Origin: Thalassolituus oleivorans MIL-1
GTDB lineage: Bacteria; Pseudomonadota; Gammaproteobacteria; Pseudomonadales; Oceanobacteraceae
Assembly: GCF_000355675.1 (NCBI RefSeq)
Contig: NC_020888.1
Coordinates: forward strand, 1,666,883 to 1,730,882
Direction of reading: 5' to 3'
Length of the DNA stretch: 64,000 nt
Below the pieces are notes generated by a model that did not search any database, had not been told where the DNA came from, and saw only the letters and a program-made list of their open reading frames with translations. Shown here in pieces: positions 26,718-34,871 of the stretch (positions are counted from its first letter, which is position 1; each line of letters begins with the position of its first letter). Made by a program: the position numbers and the translations under genes.

Positions 26718-28559
26718 ATGAGAAGTTTTCAAAGCACGCCGGTAGCCCCCCCCGAGCGTTTACGTCCGGCGTATTGGCTGAGTATTTTGTGGCCGTTTCT
26801 TATGGAGTATCGCGGGCGCTTGGTGTTAGCGGCGTTGTGTCTTGTTGCTGCTAAATTAGCCAGTGTCGGCATGCCATTTTTACTTAAGTACCAAGTCGAT
26901 CACTTACAAGCCGTTAGCGAGCCGGTGTCTTGGTGGGTGGCGTTCCCTTTAACTTTGTTGGTTGCTTACGGTGCTACACGATTTTTAACGGTATTTGCTG
27001 GTGAAGTACGAGATTTGTTGTTTGGTCGCGTGACGGAACGGGCGATGCGCCGCATGGCATTAAAGGTATTTCGTCACCTGCATGGCTTAAGCTTAGCTTT
27101 TCATTTGGATCGTCAAACCGGAGCGTTACAGCGCGACATTGAACGCGGTGTTAATGGCATCAGTTTCTTACTTAGGTTTTTAATTTTTAATATTTTGCCG
27201 ACCTTGCTAGAACTACTATTAGTTGTCGGTATTTTATTGGCGAATTACCCGCCAGTATTTGCTTTTATCACGTCGTTGGCGGTAACCCTGTATGTAATTT
27301 ATTCCATTCGTGTAACGGAGTGGCGAACGCGCTACGTGCGTGAAGCGAATCAAATGGATTCGACCACGCATGCCCGTGCACTTGATAGTTTATTAAATTA
27401 CGAAACGGTTAAGTACTTTACTGCAGAAGAACGTGAAGCAAGTGCCTACGATGAATCGCTAGCTAAGTGGGAGACCGCAAGGCGTATGAATCGTTTGTCG
27501 CTATTTACGCTAAATAGTGGTCAGGCTTTAATTATTAGTGTGGCCATGGCCGCCATGTTGATGTTCGCTGCCTATTATGTAATTGAAGGAATCATGACGC
27601 TGGGTGACTTCACCCTTGTGAATGCATTTATGTTCCAGTTGTTTTTACCGCTTAACTTTTTGGGTTTTGTGTATCGAGAAATTAAAGCGTCGATGGCGAA
27701 TATCGAACGCATGATTGATTTGCTAGACGAGGAAACAGCAGTTGCTGATAGCGGGCAAGATGTCCTTAAAGTCACCCAAGGTAAAGTTGAGCTACGCGAC
27801 CTCAATTTTGGTTATCGTACCGAGCGCACTATTTTAAAAGGCCTGAATTTAATCCTAGAGCCTGGCAAAACATTAGCAGTAGTGGGTGGTAGCGGTGCTG
27901 GTAAATCGACCATCACTAAACTGCTATTTCGTTTTTATGATCCGCAAGACGGTGGCATTTTTATCGACGGCCAAAATATTCGCAATGTACCGCAAAAGTC
28001 TCTACGCGAACGACTGGGTATAGTGCCCCAAGATACGGTTTTATTTAACGATACCTTACGCTACAACTTGCTTTATGCTCGGCCGGAAGCGACGGAAGCA
28101 GAGTTACTTGAAGTCGTGCGCATGGCTAGTCTTGATGGCTTGTTAAAGCTTTGCCCCGAAGGCCTAGATACTTTAGTAGGTGAACGCGGATTGAAATTAT
28201 CTGGCGGTGAAAAACAACGTATTGCGATTGCTCGAATGTTATTAAAACGCCCAGATATTATGGTATTTGATGAAGCGACATCCTCGTTAGATTCCCATAC
28301 CGAGCGGGCGATTATGGGTGAAATTCGCCGAGTTGCCAAAGGCCATACGGCCCTTATTATTGCCCATCGTTTATCCACGATTGTCGATGCGGATCAAATC
28401 GCTGTACTGCAAGATGGTGAAGTATTGGAACAGGGTACGCATGCCGACTTATTAGTAAGAAAAGGAGCGTATGCGAGTTTGTGGCAAGCGCAGCAAAGTC
28501 AGTCGGTAATTGTCGCAGAGCAAATAGAGGAGGGTGGCGATGCACCTGCTGATCATTGA
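26718..28559 (+). CDS. ABC exporter, Atm1/HMT1-type half transporter
   Basis: 613 residues: membrane domain with six helices (about 25-320) and nucleotide-binding domain (about 350-585) with Walker A VVGGSGAGKSTITK, signature LSGGEKQRIAIAR, Walker B IMVFDEATSSLDS and switch His in IIAHRLST. The overall sequence fits the mitochondrial Atm1/ABCB7-like bacterial group, which exports glutathione conjugates, glutathione persulfides or metal-thiol complexes. ATG 26718 has AGAGAAAG six bases upstream; an in-frame ATG at 26685 would add 11 residues inside the divergent gene. The end overlaps xni by 20 bp. Confidence 0.88.
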   Translation: MRSFQSTPVAPPERLRPAYWLSILWPFLMEYRGRLVLAALCLVAAKLASVGMPFLLKYQVDHLQAVSEPVSWWVAFPLTLLVAYGATRFLTVFAGEVRDLLFGRVTERAMRRMALKVFRHLHGLSLAFHLDRQTGALQRDIERGVNGISFLLRFLIFNILPTLLELLLVVGILLANYPPVFAFITSLAVTLYVIYSIRVTEWRTRYVREANQMDSTTHARALDSLLNYETVKYFTAEEREASAYDESLAKWETARRMNRLSLFTLNSGQALIISVAMAAMLMFAAYYVIEGIMTLGDFTLVNAFMFQLFLPLNFLGFVYREIKASMANIERMIDLLDEETAVADSGQDVLKVTQGKVELRDLNFGYRTERTILKGLNLILEPGKTLAVVGGSGAGKSTITKLLFRFYDPQDGGIFIDGQNIRNVPQKSLRERLGIVPQDTVLFNDTLRYNLLYARPEATEAELLEVVRMASLDGLLKLCPEGLDTLVGERGLKLSGGEKQRIAIARMLLKRPDIMVFDEATSSLDSHTERAIMGEIRRVAKGHTALIIAHRLSTIVDADQIAVLQDGEVLEQGTHADLLVRKGAYASLWQAQQSQSVIVAEQIEEGGDAPADH

Positions 28560-29313
28560 TGCGATGAATTTAATCCGTCGCGTTTATGCCGCTCTTGAGG
28601 GCGGCGAGTGGCCGGTAGAAGGCACTCGTGCTCGTTCAGTGACCATTGCAACGGCAACAGCAGAGGCTGTCGGTGCTAGTCATTGTGTCGTGGTATTTGA
28701 AGAAAAATGTGAAACATGGCGGCATACCCTCTGGCCTGATTATAAACTTGGGCGTGCGCCTATGGCTGAGACATTGCAAGCCGGTTTGCCTGAGATTCGA
28801 GCTGGCTTAACCGATGCAGGGCTCACGTGCATTGATGTCGCGGGTTGGGAGGCTGACGATATCGTCGCGAGTTTGGCCGACCGCGCTTCGGCGGGCGGGC
28901 TTGAGGTCACTATCCTATCAACTGATAAAGGTTTTTGTCAGTTGGTGACACCGCGCATTCAACTGCGCAATCATTTTGATCGCACAGCCTTCGACGTTGA
29001 AGGCGTAAAGCAAAAGTGGGGATTACCGCCTCATCAACTGGTCGATTTTTGGGCAATGACCGGCGATACCACCAATCATTTACCCGGCGTTCCTGGAATT
29101 GGCCCTAAAGGCGCAGGCAGTGTGCTAGATACTTGTGGCTCGTTAGATATGGCCTTGGCTTTTCCACAGCTATTACCAGAAAAGTTGGCTGCAACGTTGG
29201 CTCAGTATTGGCAACAGGCTCTGTTGACGCGAGTGTTAGCGACATTGCGTCGAGATGTGCCGCTGGGTATGAATTTGCATGATTTACGTTGGCGACGCGG
29301 TCAAGTTAGTTAA
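28540..29313 (+). CDS. xni: Flap endonuclease Xni (ExoIX)
   Basis: 257 residues similar to E. coli Xni: N-terminus HLLIIDAMNLIRRVYA, the metal-binding WEADDIVASLADRA, STDKGFCQLV, and a helix-hairpin-helix LPGVPGIGPKGAGSVL. Xni proteins bind and cleave 5' flaps with help from a K+ site; they lack some N-terminal acidic residues of Pol I 5' nucleases. GGAGGG (28529-28534) supports ATG 28540 rather than the GTG two codons earlier, which overlaps it. It is translationally coupled to the ABC exporter. Confidence 0.88.
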   Translation: MHLLIIDAMNLIRRVYAALEGGEWPVEGTRARSVTIATATAEAVGASHCVVVFEEKCETWRHTLWPDYKLGRAPMAETLQAGLPEIRAGLTDAGLTCIDVAGWEADDIVASLADRASAGGLEVTILSTDKGFCQLVTPRIQLRNHFDRTAFDVEGVKQKWGLPPHQLVDFWAMTGDTTNHLPGVPGIGPKGAGSVLDTCGSLDMALAFPQLLPEKLAATLAQYWQQALLTRVLATLRRDVPLGMNLHDLRWRRGQVS

Positions 29314-29388
29314 AATCGGCCTCTTCGTTGTTCAATTGCGGCATATTGATTAAAATCCGCGCTCACTTATCACCCTTAGGTAACTGTT

Positions 29389-29805
29389 TTGTCCGTCGAC
29401 ATCATTGTTAGAGGTTATCACCTCGATATTTATCAGCATGTAAACAACGGACGTTATCTGGAGTTTTTAGAAGAAAGTCGTTGGGATTTTCTTGGTCATC
29501 ATCGTTTGGTCGAACAATTTCAAGAGCGAGATCTCGCGATTGTCGTAGCCAATATTAATATCAATTATCGCAAGCCTGCGGTTTTCGGTGATGTGTTGCG
29601 AGTATCCACATCCGTTGCAGCAATTGGCAATAAGAGCGCGAAGTTTAGCCAAGAGGTCTGGCGCTTAGAAAACGGTGAACCGAAAGATTTGGTGGTTGAT
29701 GCCGTTGTTACTTTTTGTTTGTTGGATGACGCAAGCCAAAATGCTGTGGTTATTAGTGGTGATGTTCGCGCTATTTTAGAATCGTTATTGGAGATCGGCG
29801 AATGA
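29389..29805 (+). CDS. Acyl-CoA thioesterase, 4HBT/YbgC-like hotdog
   Basis: 138 residues with a single hotdog domain. The active-site motif DIYQHVNNGRYLEFLEESR contains the catalytic Asp and the His-Val-Asn-Asn signature. It would hydrolyse acyl-CoA or 4-hydroxybenzoyl-CoA-type thioesters. The start is TTG 29389, with AGG eight bases upstream; no ATG precedes the motif. Its last codons overlap the miaE start by 4 bp (ATGA), so the pair is coupled. Confidence 0.83.
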   Translation: MSVDIIVRGYHLDIYQHVNNGRYLEFLEESRWDFLGHHRLVEQFQERDLAIVVANININYRKPAVFGDVLRVSTSVAAIGNKSAKFSQEVWRLENGEPKDLVVDAVVTFCLLDDASQNAVVISGDVRAILESLLEIGE

Positions 29806-30425
29806 ACCTGCAAGCGGTGTTAAACGAAATCAATGAATTTCTACTTTGCCCAACGCCTGAAGCTTGGATTGAAGAAGCGCTGAAGCAGCAAGATATCTTG
29901 CTCATTGATCACGCTAACTGTGAAAAAAAAGCCGCAAATACCGCAATGACCTTACTGTATCGTCATCTTGATCGTGATGACCTGCTCAAGAAAATGAGCC
30001 AGTTAGCGCGTGAAGAGTTGCTGCACTTCGAGCAAGTGGTCGGGATCATGAAAGAGCGCGGTGTTCATTATCGCAACTTATCATCTTCGCGCTATGCCTC
30101 CAGCCTGCGCGAACAAGTGCGCAAAGGCGGAAACGGTTCGGATGAGTTGATCGACGTATTGATCATCGGTGCGCTAATCGAAGCTCGCTCGTGTGAGCGC
30201 TTTGCCTGTTTGTCACCTCATCTCGATGCGCGTTTGGCCAAGTTTTATCGTTCGTTATTGCGCTCGGAAGGGCGTCATTATCAAGATTATCTTGGTTTGG
30301 CACGACAGTATGCCAGCGCTGATATTAGTCAGCGAATCGACGAACTGCGTGCTGCAGAAAGAGACTTGATTCTAACGCCCGATACAGAGTTCCGTTTTCA
30401 CAGCGGCGTACCGGCTGCGGCGTAG
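29802..30425 (+). CDS. miaE: tRNA-(ms2io6A37) hydroxylase MiaE
   Basis: 207 residues of the MiaE ferritin-like fold. Diiron ligands are visible in four helices: Glu in EKKAANTAM, Glu and His in REELLHFEQ, Glu in LIEARSCERF, and Glu-His in SEGRHYQDY. It hydroxylates the isopentenyl group of 2-methylthio-N6-isopentenyladenosine at position 37 in an O2-dependent reaction, acting after MiaA and MiaB. It overlaps the upstream thioesterase by 4 bp. Confidence 0.93.
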   Translation: MNLQAVLNEINEFLLCPTPEAWIEEALKQQDILLIDHANCEKKAANTAMTLLYRHLDRDDLLKKMSQLAREELLHFEQVVGIMKERGVHYRNLSSSRYASSLREQVRKGGNGSDELIDVLIIGALIEARSCERFACLSPHLDARLAKFYRSLLRSEGRHYQDYLGLARQYASADISQRIDELRAAERDLILTPDTEFRFHSGVPAAA

Positions 30426-30437
30426 AAGCGTCTTTGC

Positions 30438-30623
30438 TTAATGCAAAAGGCTACAGGCTCGAATAATTTTGATGCAAAGCTCGGCCTCAGTGTTGTATTC
30501 CTCCTCGGAAATAACACCGGCTTTGAGGTCGCGAGCGGCTTGGGAAAGGCGCGCTTCGGCGTCCTTTAAATCAGTGAATAAGCGGTTTGCTTCTAACGCG
30601 CGAAGGGTTGTCGCTGCAGTCAT
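30438..30623 (-). CDS. Small SHOCT-like protein
   Basis: 61 residues, almost wholly helical: EANRLFTDLKDAEARLSQAARDLKAG, then VISEEEYNTEAELCIKII, which resembles the SHOCT motif (Gly-Ile/Val-Ile-x-Glu-Glu-Glu-Tyr/Phe) found in oligomerisation tags. ATG 30623 has AGGA seven bases upstream and is preferred over an ATG 36 bp earlier. Convergent with miaE. Function unknown. Confidence 0.6.
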   Translation of the reverse strand: MTAATTLRALEANRLFTDLKDAEARLSQAARDLKAGVISEEEYNTEAELCIKIIRACSLLH

Positions 30624-30790
30624 GACTGGATCCTTTTTGATTATGTTTATGGGAAACACTTTTACCCTAGTTGCAGATTCTAAAGAGCGCTAGCGTGATA
30701 CCCTTCTCCGCATTGCAAATATGACAAAAAGTGGTGGCTGGCTGGTTGAAACCTATGCTTAGTTGCGACTGAAAATGTTAAGGACTCAAG

Positions 30791-31678
30791 ATGACCGATT
30801 CAGATATGCGTATTAGCGATCTCACGGCTTGGCATGATGGTGAGCTAGGTGGGTATGATCGTTCTGGTTCTGAGAGTGAGGAAGGCTTTCATTTTCTTCA
30901 TGGCAACGGTTTTTGTGCTCGTACTCTTGAGCCGGTTGCAGCTTTGTTACCTAACGACCGTCGGTTATTGTTTACCGATGCACCGGGACACGGCGTTTCA
31001 CATAAGCCAGATAGCATTCAGCCTGATTGGAATGCTATGGCTGCAACCATTGCTGAAAGTATCATTTCGCGCACTAGTGGTCCTTTAGTTGGGGTTGGTC
31101 ACTCAATGGGGGGCGTAATGACGCTGCTAATGGCAGCGGCCCAACCTAATCTATTCACTCGTATTATCTTGCTAGACCCTGCGTTGTTTTCGTCTGAAAT
31201 CCTATTAACACAGAGGTTGTTGCGCAAAACCGGTTTCTGGCAGCGAACAAAATTAGTTAAGGCAGTGCAACAGCGTCGTCGTCGCTGGCCAAGCAAGGAC
31301 GAGCTGCAAAGTGATCTTGGCCGTAAGTCTTTATATCGGTCTTGGCACCCTAGTGCGCTTGATGCTTTTGTTGAGTTTGGAACATATTCTGACGGCGCTG
31401 AGCGTGTGTTGAGCTGTGATCCATTCTGGGAGGCGTCGATATTTGGGTCGTACCCTTATCAACTGTGGCATTCCGTGCGTTCAGTTAAGTGCCCGGTTTA
31501 TATTCTGGTTGCTGAAAAAAGTTACCCGTTTATTAACCGCGCGGCGCGGCGTGCAGCCAGTATAAATCGTAATGTGGCTTGGTTTGAGCAGCCAGGGACG
31601 CATTGCTTTCCCATGGAAGATCCTGAGGCAACAGCGGCTTTTATCAAGCGACTGGCAATCCCTGCAAGTGGTGGCTAA
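30791..31678 (+). CDS. Alpha/beta hydrolase
   Basis: 295 residues. Oxyanion region FHFLHGNGFCARTLEP, nucleophile Ser105 in GVGHSMGGVM, likely acid in LVAEKSYPF and catalytic His in QPGTHCFPMEDPE. The fold is that of serine hydrolases acting on esters, lactones or haloalkanes; the HGNGFC start is frequent in uncharacterised marine gammaproteobacterial members. It stands alone on its strand, with AAGGACTC as ribosome site. Confidence 0.85.
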   Translation: MTDSDMRISDLTAWHDGELGGYDRSGSESEEGFHFLHGNGFCARTLEPVAALLPNDRRLLFTDAPGHGVSHKPDSIQPDWNAMAATIAESIISRTSGPLVGVGHSMGGVMTLLMAAAQPNLFTRIILLDPALFSSEILLTQRLLRKTGFWQRTKLVKAVQQRRRRWPSKDELQSDLGRKSLYRSWHPSALDAFVEFGTYSDGAERVLSCDPFWEASIFGSYPYQLWHSVRSVKCPVYILVAEKSYPFINRAARRAASINRNVAWFEQPGTHCFPMEDPEATAAFIKRLAIPASGG

Positions 31679-31779
31679 AAGCAATTGTCAATTCGTTGTT
31701 TTAAAATCTTTGTCAAACTCAACTGGGTAGGCTATTGTGGCTTTACCATTGGTTTTATGAGTAAGACGAGTAGGAATTT

Positions 31780-32244
31780 ATGAACATGGAGATTCAGGCA
31801 GCGTTAGATGTTGCCGATGAAACTGATTCATTTCTTCAGATCACTGATGTCATTTATGACAAAGAATCTGAGATGGGATATGACTCACTGACAGAAGCGG
31901 AAAAAACCGTTTATTGCATCGATCAGCTATTGAGTGAAATGGAGAACGGCGGTTTCGTTCAATTCATTCATCACGAAGCCGGTGCTAGAGCTGAAGAAAC
32001 GCTAGAATCACTTGAGCGAATCAAAGCTAAAGAGACCAGTATTTTACTGGATCGACTTCTTGATATGTTTGAAGATCGCCAAGTACCTACCGATGAAGAT
32101 GAGCGCGTCGATTTGTTTGATCAAATCGAAAGCGAACATGCTGATGAAATCGCAGAACTAGACGATCGCTTCTATGATTCCGGTGAAAATCTCGTTGAGC
32201 TGACACTCTTATTTGTTCAGAAAAATCTAAAAGATTTTCGCTGA
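31780..32244 (+). CDS. DMP19-like acidic protein (DUF4375)
   Basis: 154 residues, strongly acidic and helical. LTEAEKTVYCIDQLLSEMENGGFVQFIHHEAG followed by a helix ending TSILLDRLLDMF is the core of the DUF4375/DMP19 family. Neisserial DMP19 is a DNA mimic that sequesters a repressor; whether this protein does so is unknown. Length and acidic surface fit. AGGA precedes ATG 31780; the ATG two codons later is also possible. No recognisable partner is adjacent. Confidence 0.72.
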   Translation: MNMEIQAALDVADETDSFLQITDVIYDKESEMGYDSLTEAEKTVYCIDQLLSEMENGGFVQFIHHEAGARAEETLESLERIKAKETSILLDRLLDMFEDRQVPTDEDERVDLFDQIESEHADEIAELDDRFYDSGENLVELTLLFVQKNLKDFR

Positions 32245-32259
32245 GCAATAATGTGCGTT

Positions 32260-32291
32260 CCTATTGCATCCAGTGTTTGCGATGCGATAGG
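32260..32291. terminator. Hairpin after DMP19-like gene
   Basis: CCTATTGCATC / GATGCGATAGG (11 bp, one G-T wobble) with a ten-base loop. There is no T run, so it may be a weak terminator or an RNA-processing structure. Confidence 0.35.
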
Positions 32292-32490
32292 ACGTTATGA
32301 GTCACTATCCAAGAGAATCATTCTGCTAAAACTAGCAATTATGGGTTAGTTTGGCGTCTTTTCGGCCATTCCCTAGGATGACAGTCGTGCTACCATTACG
32401 TCAGGCTGGCTTAGCGCTTATCCTTTCGTTGATATTTGCCACCTTGCAATTGCTATTTTCACATGACTTATTGAATTTAAAGGATGCGTT

Positions 32491-33087
32491 ATGGTCTCTT
32501 ATTCCTGTCTTGTACGCTGGCTGTTAGGTGTTGTACTTTCCATTCTTATTATCTCTGGTGCTCAGGCTCTGAAAGTAGAAGGTATCAATATTGAAAATGA
32601 GTTGCCGTTGCTAGAGACGCCATTGGTACTCAAAGGTGCCGGAGTTCGTACTAAGTTTTTCTATCATCTTTATGTGTGTGCTTTGTATCTTCCAGAAGAT
32701 ACCGCTGCGGATGAAGACTTAGATATATTGGTCTACTTGTCCGCAGATAAGCCTCTGGCCATGCGTATTTATATCATTTCCGATATGATTACGGCAGATC
32801 GCTTTGCGGACGCGGCTCATGAAGGTTTTGTACAAGCGACTCATGGCAATACGGCACCGATACAAAACGAAATAGAAACAATGGTTGGCGCATTTCGAAC
32901 GACTTTGCAAAATCATGATGTTTTTGATTTGGTATACGACCCAGAGCGTGGAGTTGTAATTTATCGCAACTCCGAAGAGCAGGCAGTTGTACCTGGTGCA
33001 GAGTTTAAGAAAGCTATGTTCGCAATCTGGCTGGGTGACGACCCGGTTCAAAGCAAGTTAAAGCGTGACATGTTGGGTGACAACTAA
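32491..33087 (+). CDS. Secreted chalcone-isomerase-like protein
   Basis: 198 residues. A signal peptide (about 1-26, LLGVVLSILIISGAQA) precedes a chalcone_isomerase-like domain (PF16036 type) with motifs LVLKGAGVRTKFFYHLYVCALYLPE, LVYLSADKPLAMRIYIISDM and FKKAMFAIWLGDDPVQSKLKRDMLG. Bacterial members are periplasmic, lack flavonoid substrates and are thought to bind fatty acids or similar ligands. A ribosome site AAAGGA precedes ATG 32491. The gene stands alone ahead of a hybrid kinase. Confidence 0.83.
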   Translation: MVSYSCLVRWLLGVVLSILIISGAQALKVEGINIENELPLLETPLVLKGAGVRTKFFYHLYVCALYLPEDTAADEDLDILVYLSADKPLAMRIYIISDMITADRFADAAHEGFVQATHGNTAPIQNEIETMVGAFRTTLQNHDVFDLVYDPERGVVIYRNSEEQAVVPGAEFKKAMFAIWLGDDPVQSKLKRDMLGDN

Positions 33088-33097
33088 CGCGAATGTT

Positions 33098-33119
33098 GAG
33101 TTCAGCACATGCTGAACTC
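33098..33119. terminator. Hairpin after chalcone-isomerase-like gene
   Basis: Perfect 10-bp stem GAGTTCAGCA / TGCTGAACTC with loop CA, followed by TGACTATTATTT. The T run is imperfect, so termination may be partial. Confidence 0.5.
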
Positions 33120-33185
33120 TGACTATTATTTAATGGTGATATTAAGCAAATGGATCTGCTAATAAATGGCAAAGGAAAGGGTTGA

Positions 33186-34826
33186 ATGCGCAATAAAGGC
33201 ATGAATTCTGCTGTTCAGTTTAATCAGTTTTTACCTAGTCCCATCCCTGTGTTGGTCGTTGATGACGATCAGTCCGTTCTTGATGTTACTCGACTAGTTC
33301 TATCTCGCTTTCGATTTGAAGGCATTCCAATATCCGTTATAGAGGCCAGCAGTGCCGCTGCAGCACGGCAAATATTAGCGGCGCGTGAAGATATCGCCGT
33401 CATTCTATTGGATGTCGTAATGGAGCAGGATGATGCTGGACTCGTACTAGTTGAACATATTCGTAAGGTTAGTAATAACCAGAGAATTCGAATTATTTTG
33501 CGTACAGGACAAGCTGGATTTGCTCCTGAGTATCGTGTTGTCCAAAACTACGACATCAATGATTACCTTGCGAAAAGCGATTCTACGCAAGAGCGTTTAT
33601 TCGTGTCTCTGACCACCGCTTTACGCGGTTATAGGGATATTTTAACCGCGGAGTATTTTGCTGGACGAGTCGTTCAAGTTGAGCAAGAACGTGAAGTAGC
33701 GGCTAAAGCATCACAAGCTAAAACTCAGTTTCTCGCCCATATGAGCCATGAGATCCGTAATCCGCTTTCAGGAATTATTGGTATTGTTGAGTTGCTCGAA
33801 GGCGATAGTGATACTGAGGCTAAAGCATCGTTACTCAAAGATCTCAGTTTTACTGTGCAGGCGTTACTTGCAGTTGTTGATGATGTATTAGATGTTGCAA
33901 AAATCGAAGCGGGCAAGCTGCAACTGCATGAAGAAGGATTCAATATTCGTGATTGGTTACAGCGCAGTATGGCGATATTTTCGGCCAATATGCAGCGTAA
34001 AGAAATAGAATTTACGCACATTGTTGCTGACGAGGTTCCTGACCTATTGATTGGCGACGCGGCCCGTATTCAACAGATACTGATTAACTTTTTAAGTAAT
34101 GCTTACAAATTCACTAATCGTGGTGGCATGGTTAATGTCAGTGTATCTGGTTGCAAAGCTGAGGAACGGTTTCTACTGCGTATTTGCGTAGAAGACGATG
34201 GTGCAGGAATAGAGTCGAATCGTTTAGGCGAAATTTTTAATGCCTACGAGCAAGGGAGCTCCTCGACGTCTAAAAACTATGGCGGTACTGGCCTAGGCCT
34301 AAGTTTATGCCGTAATCTTGCCGAGGTAATGCACGGCTCTGTTGGTGTTGTGAGTGAGCCCGAGCGAGGCAGTCGTTTTTGGGTGGAAATTCCTTTATCG
34401 GTTGTTAATGTTACTCCAGCTCAAGCCGCTGAGGTTGTCGATACAAAAGGTCTAACGGTTGTCGTTTGCGAAGACGACGCGACCAATCAGAAGATATTGC
34501 GGGTCATTCTAACTCGACAAGGAATGACCCCTCATATTTTTGATAATGGTCAAGATATGCTAGATAGCGGTGCGTGGCGTGAGGCTGATGTTATTTTAAT
34601 GGATTGCCATATGCCCGTGTTAGGCGGTATTGAAACCACTGAATTATTACGTGAAATGGGGTGCAGTCTTCCAATTTTAGCGTTAACTGCAGGTGTTTCT
34701 GATAGTGAGCGACAGCGTTGTTTCGATGCCGGAATGGATAGCGTGTTGGCTAAGCCTGTCGACTTCCGGCTGCTGGATGAGCGTCTAAGAGCTCACGCGC
34801 GCTTGGGGCGTAAGTTAGAACAATAA
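33186..34826 (+). CDS. Soluble hybrid histidine kinase (receiver-kinase-receiver)
   Basis: 546 residues, no membrane helix. Order: N-terminal receiver (about 15-140; acidic DDDQS, phospho-Asp in VILLDVVMEQD, Lys in DYLAKSD), dimerisation/phosphotransfer helix with His in AHMSHEIRNPLSG (about 185), ATPase domain (INFLSNAYKF, DDGAGIES, GTGLGLSL; about 290-400), then a C-terminal receiver (VCEDDATNQ, phospho-Asp in VILMDCHMPVLGG, Lys in LAKPVD). No sensor domain is present, so the N-terminal receiver is probably the input and the C-terminal one the output or phosphate sink. Ribosome site AAGGAAAGGG. A strong terminator follows. Confidence 0.92.
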   Translation: MRNKGMNSAVQFNQFLPSPIPVLVVDDDQSVLDVTRLVLSRFRFEGIPISVIEASSAAAARQILAAREDIAVILLDVVMEQDDAGLVLVEHIRKVSNNQRIRIILRTGQAGFAPEYRVVQNYDINDYLAKSDSTQERLFVSLTTALRGYRDILTAEYFAGRVVQVEQEREVAAKASQAKTQFLAHMSHEIRNPLSGIIGIVELLEGDSDTEAKASLLKDLSFTVQALLAVVDDVLDVAKIEAGKLQLHEEGFNIRDWLQRSMAIFSANMQRKEIEFTHIVADEVPDLLIGDAARIQQILINFLSNAYKFTNRGGMVNVSVSGCKAEERFLLRICVEDDGAGIESNRLGEIFNAYEQGSSSTSKNYGGTGLGLSLCRNLAEVMHGSVGVVSEPERGSRFWVEIPLSVVNVTPAQAAEVVDTKGLTVVVCEDDATNQKILRVILTRQGMTPHIFDNGQDMLDSGAWREADVILMDCHMPVLGGIETTELLREMGCSLPILALTAGVSDSERQRCFDAGMDSVLAKPVDFRLLDERLRAHARLGRKLEQ

Positions 34827-34857
34827 AAAAGCGCTCAGTGAGCGCTTTTTTATTGTT
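34819..34857. terminator. Bidirectional terminator, 19-bp stem
   Basis: AACAATAAAAAAGCGCTCA and TGAGCGCTTTTTTATTGTT are exact reverse complements around one central G. The GC core GCGCTCA is flanked by A and T runs. It lies between the convergent kinase and lon-like genes. Confidence 0.92.
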
Positions 34858-34871
34858 AGTGCTTTCTGGTT

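Noticed and set aside
32379..32527. 49-codon frame starting MTVVLPLRQAGLALIL and overlapping the chalcone-isomerase-like start
   Set aside because: No ribosome site; it overlaps the true signal peptide in another frame. It looks like chance hydrophobicity.
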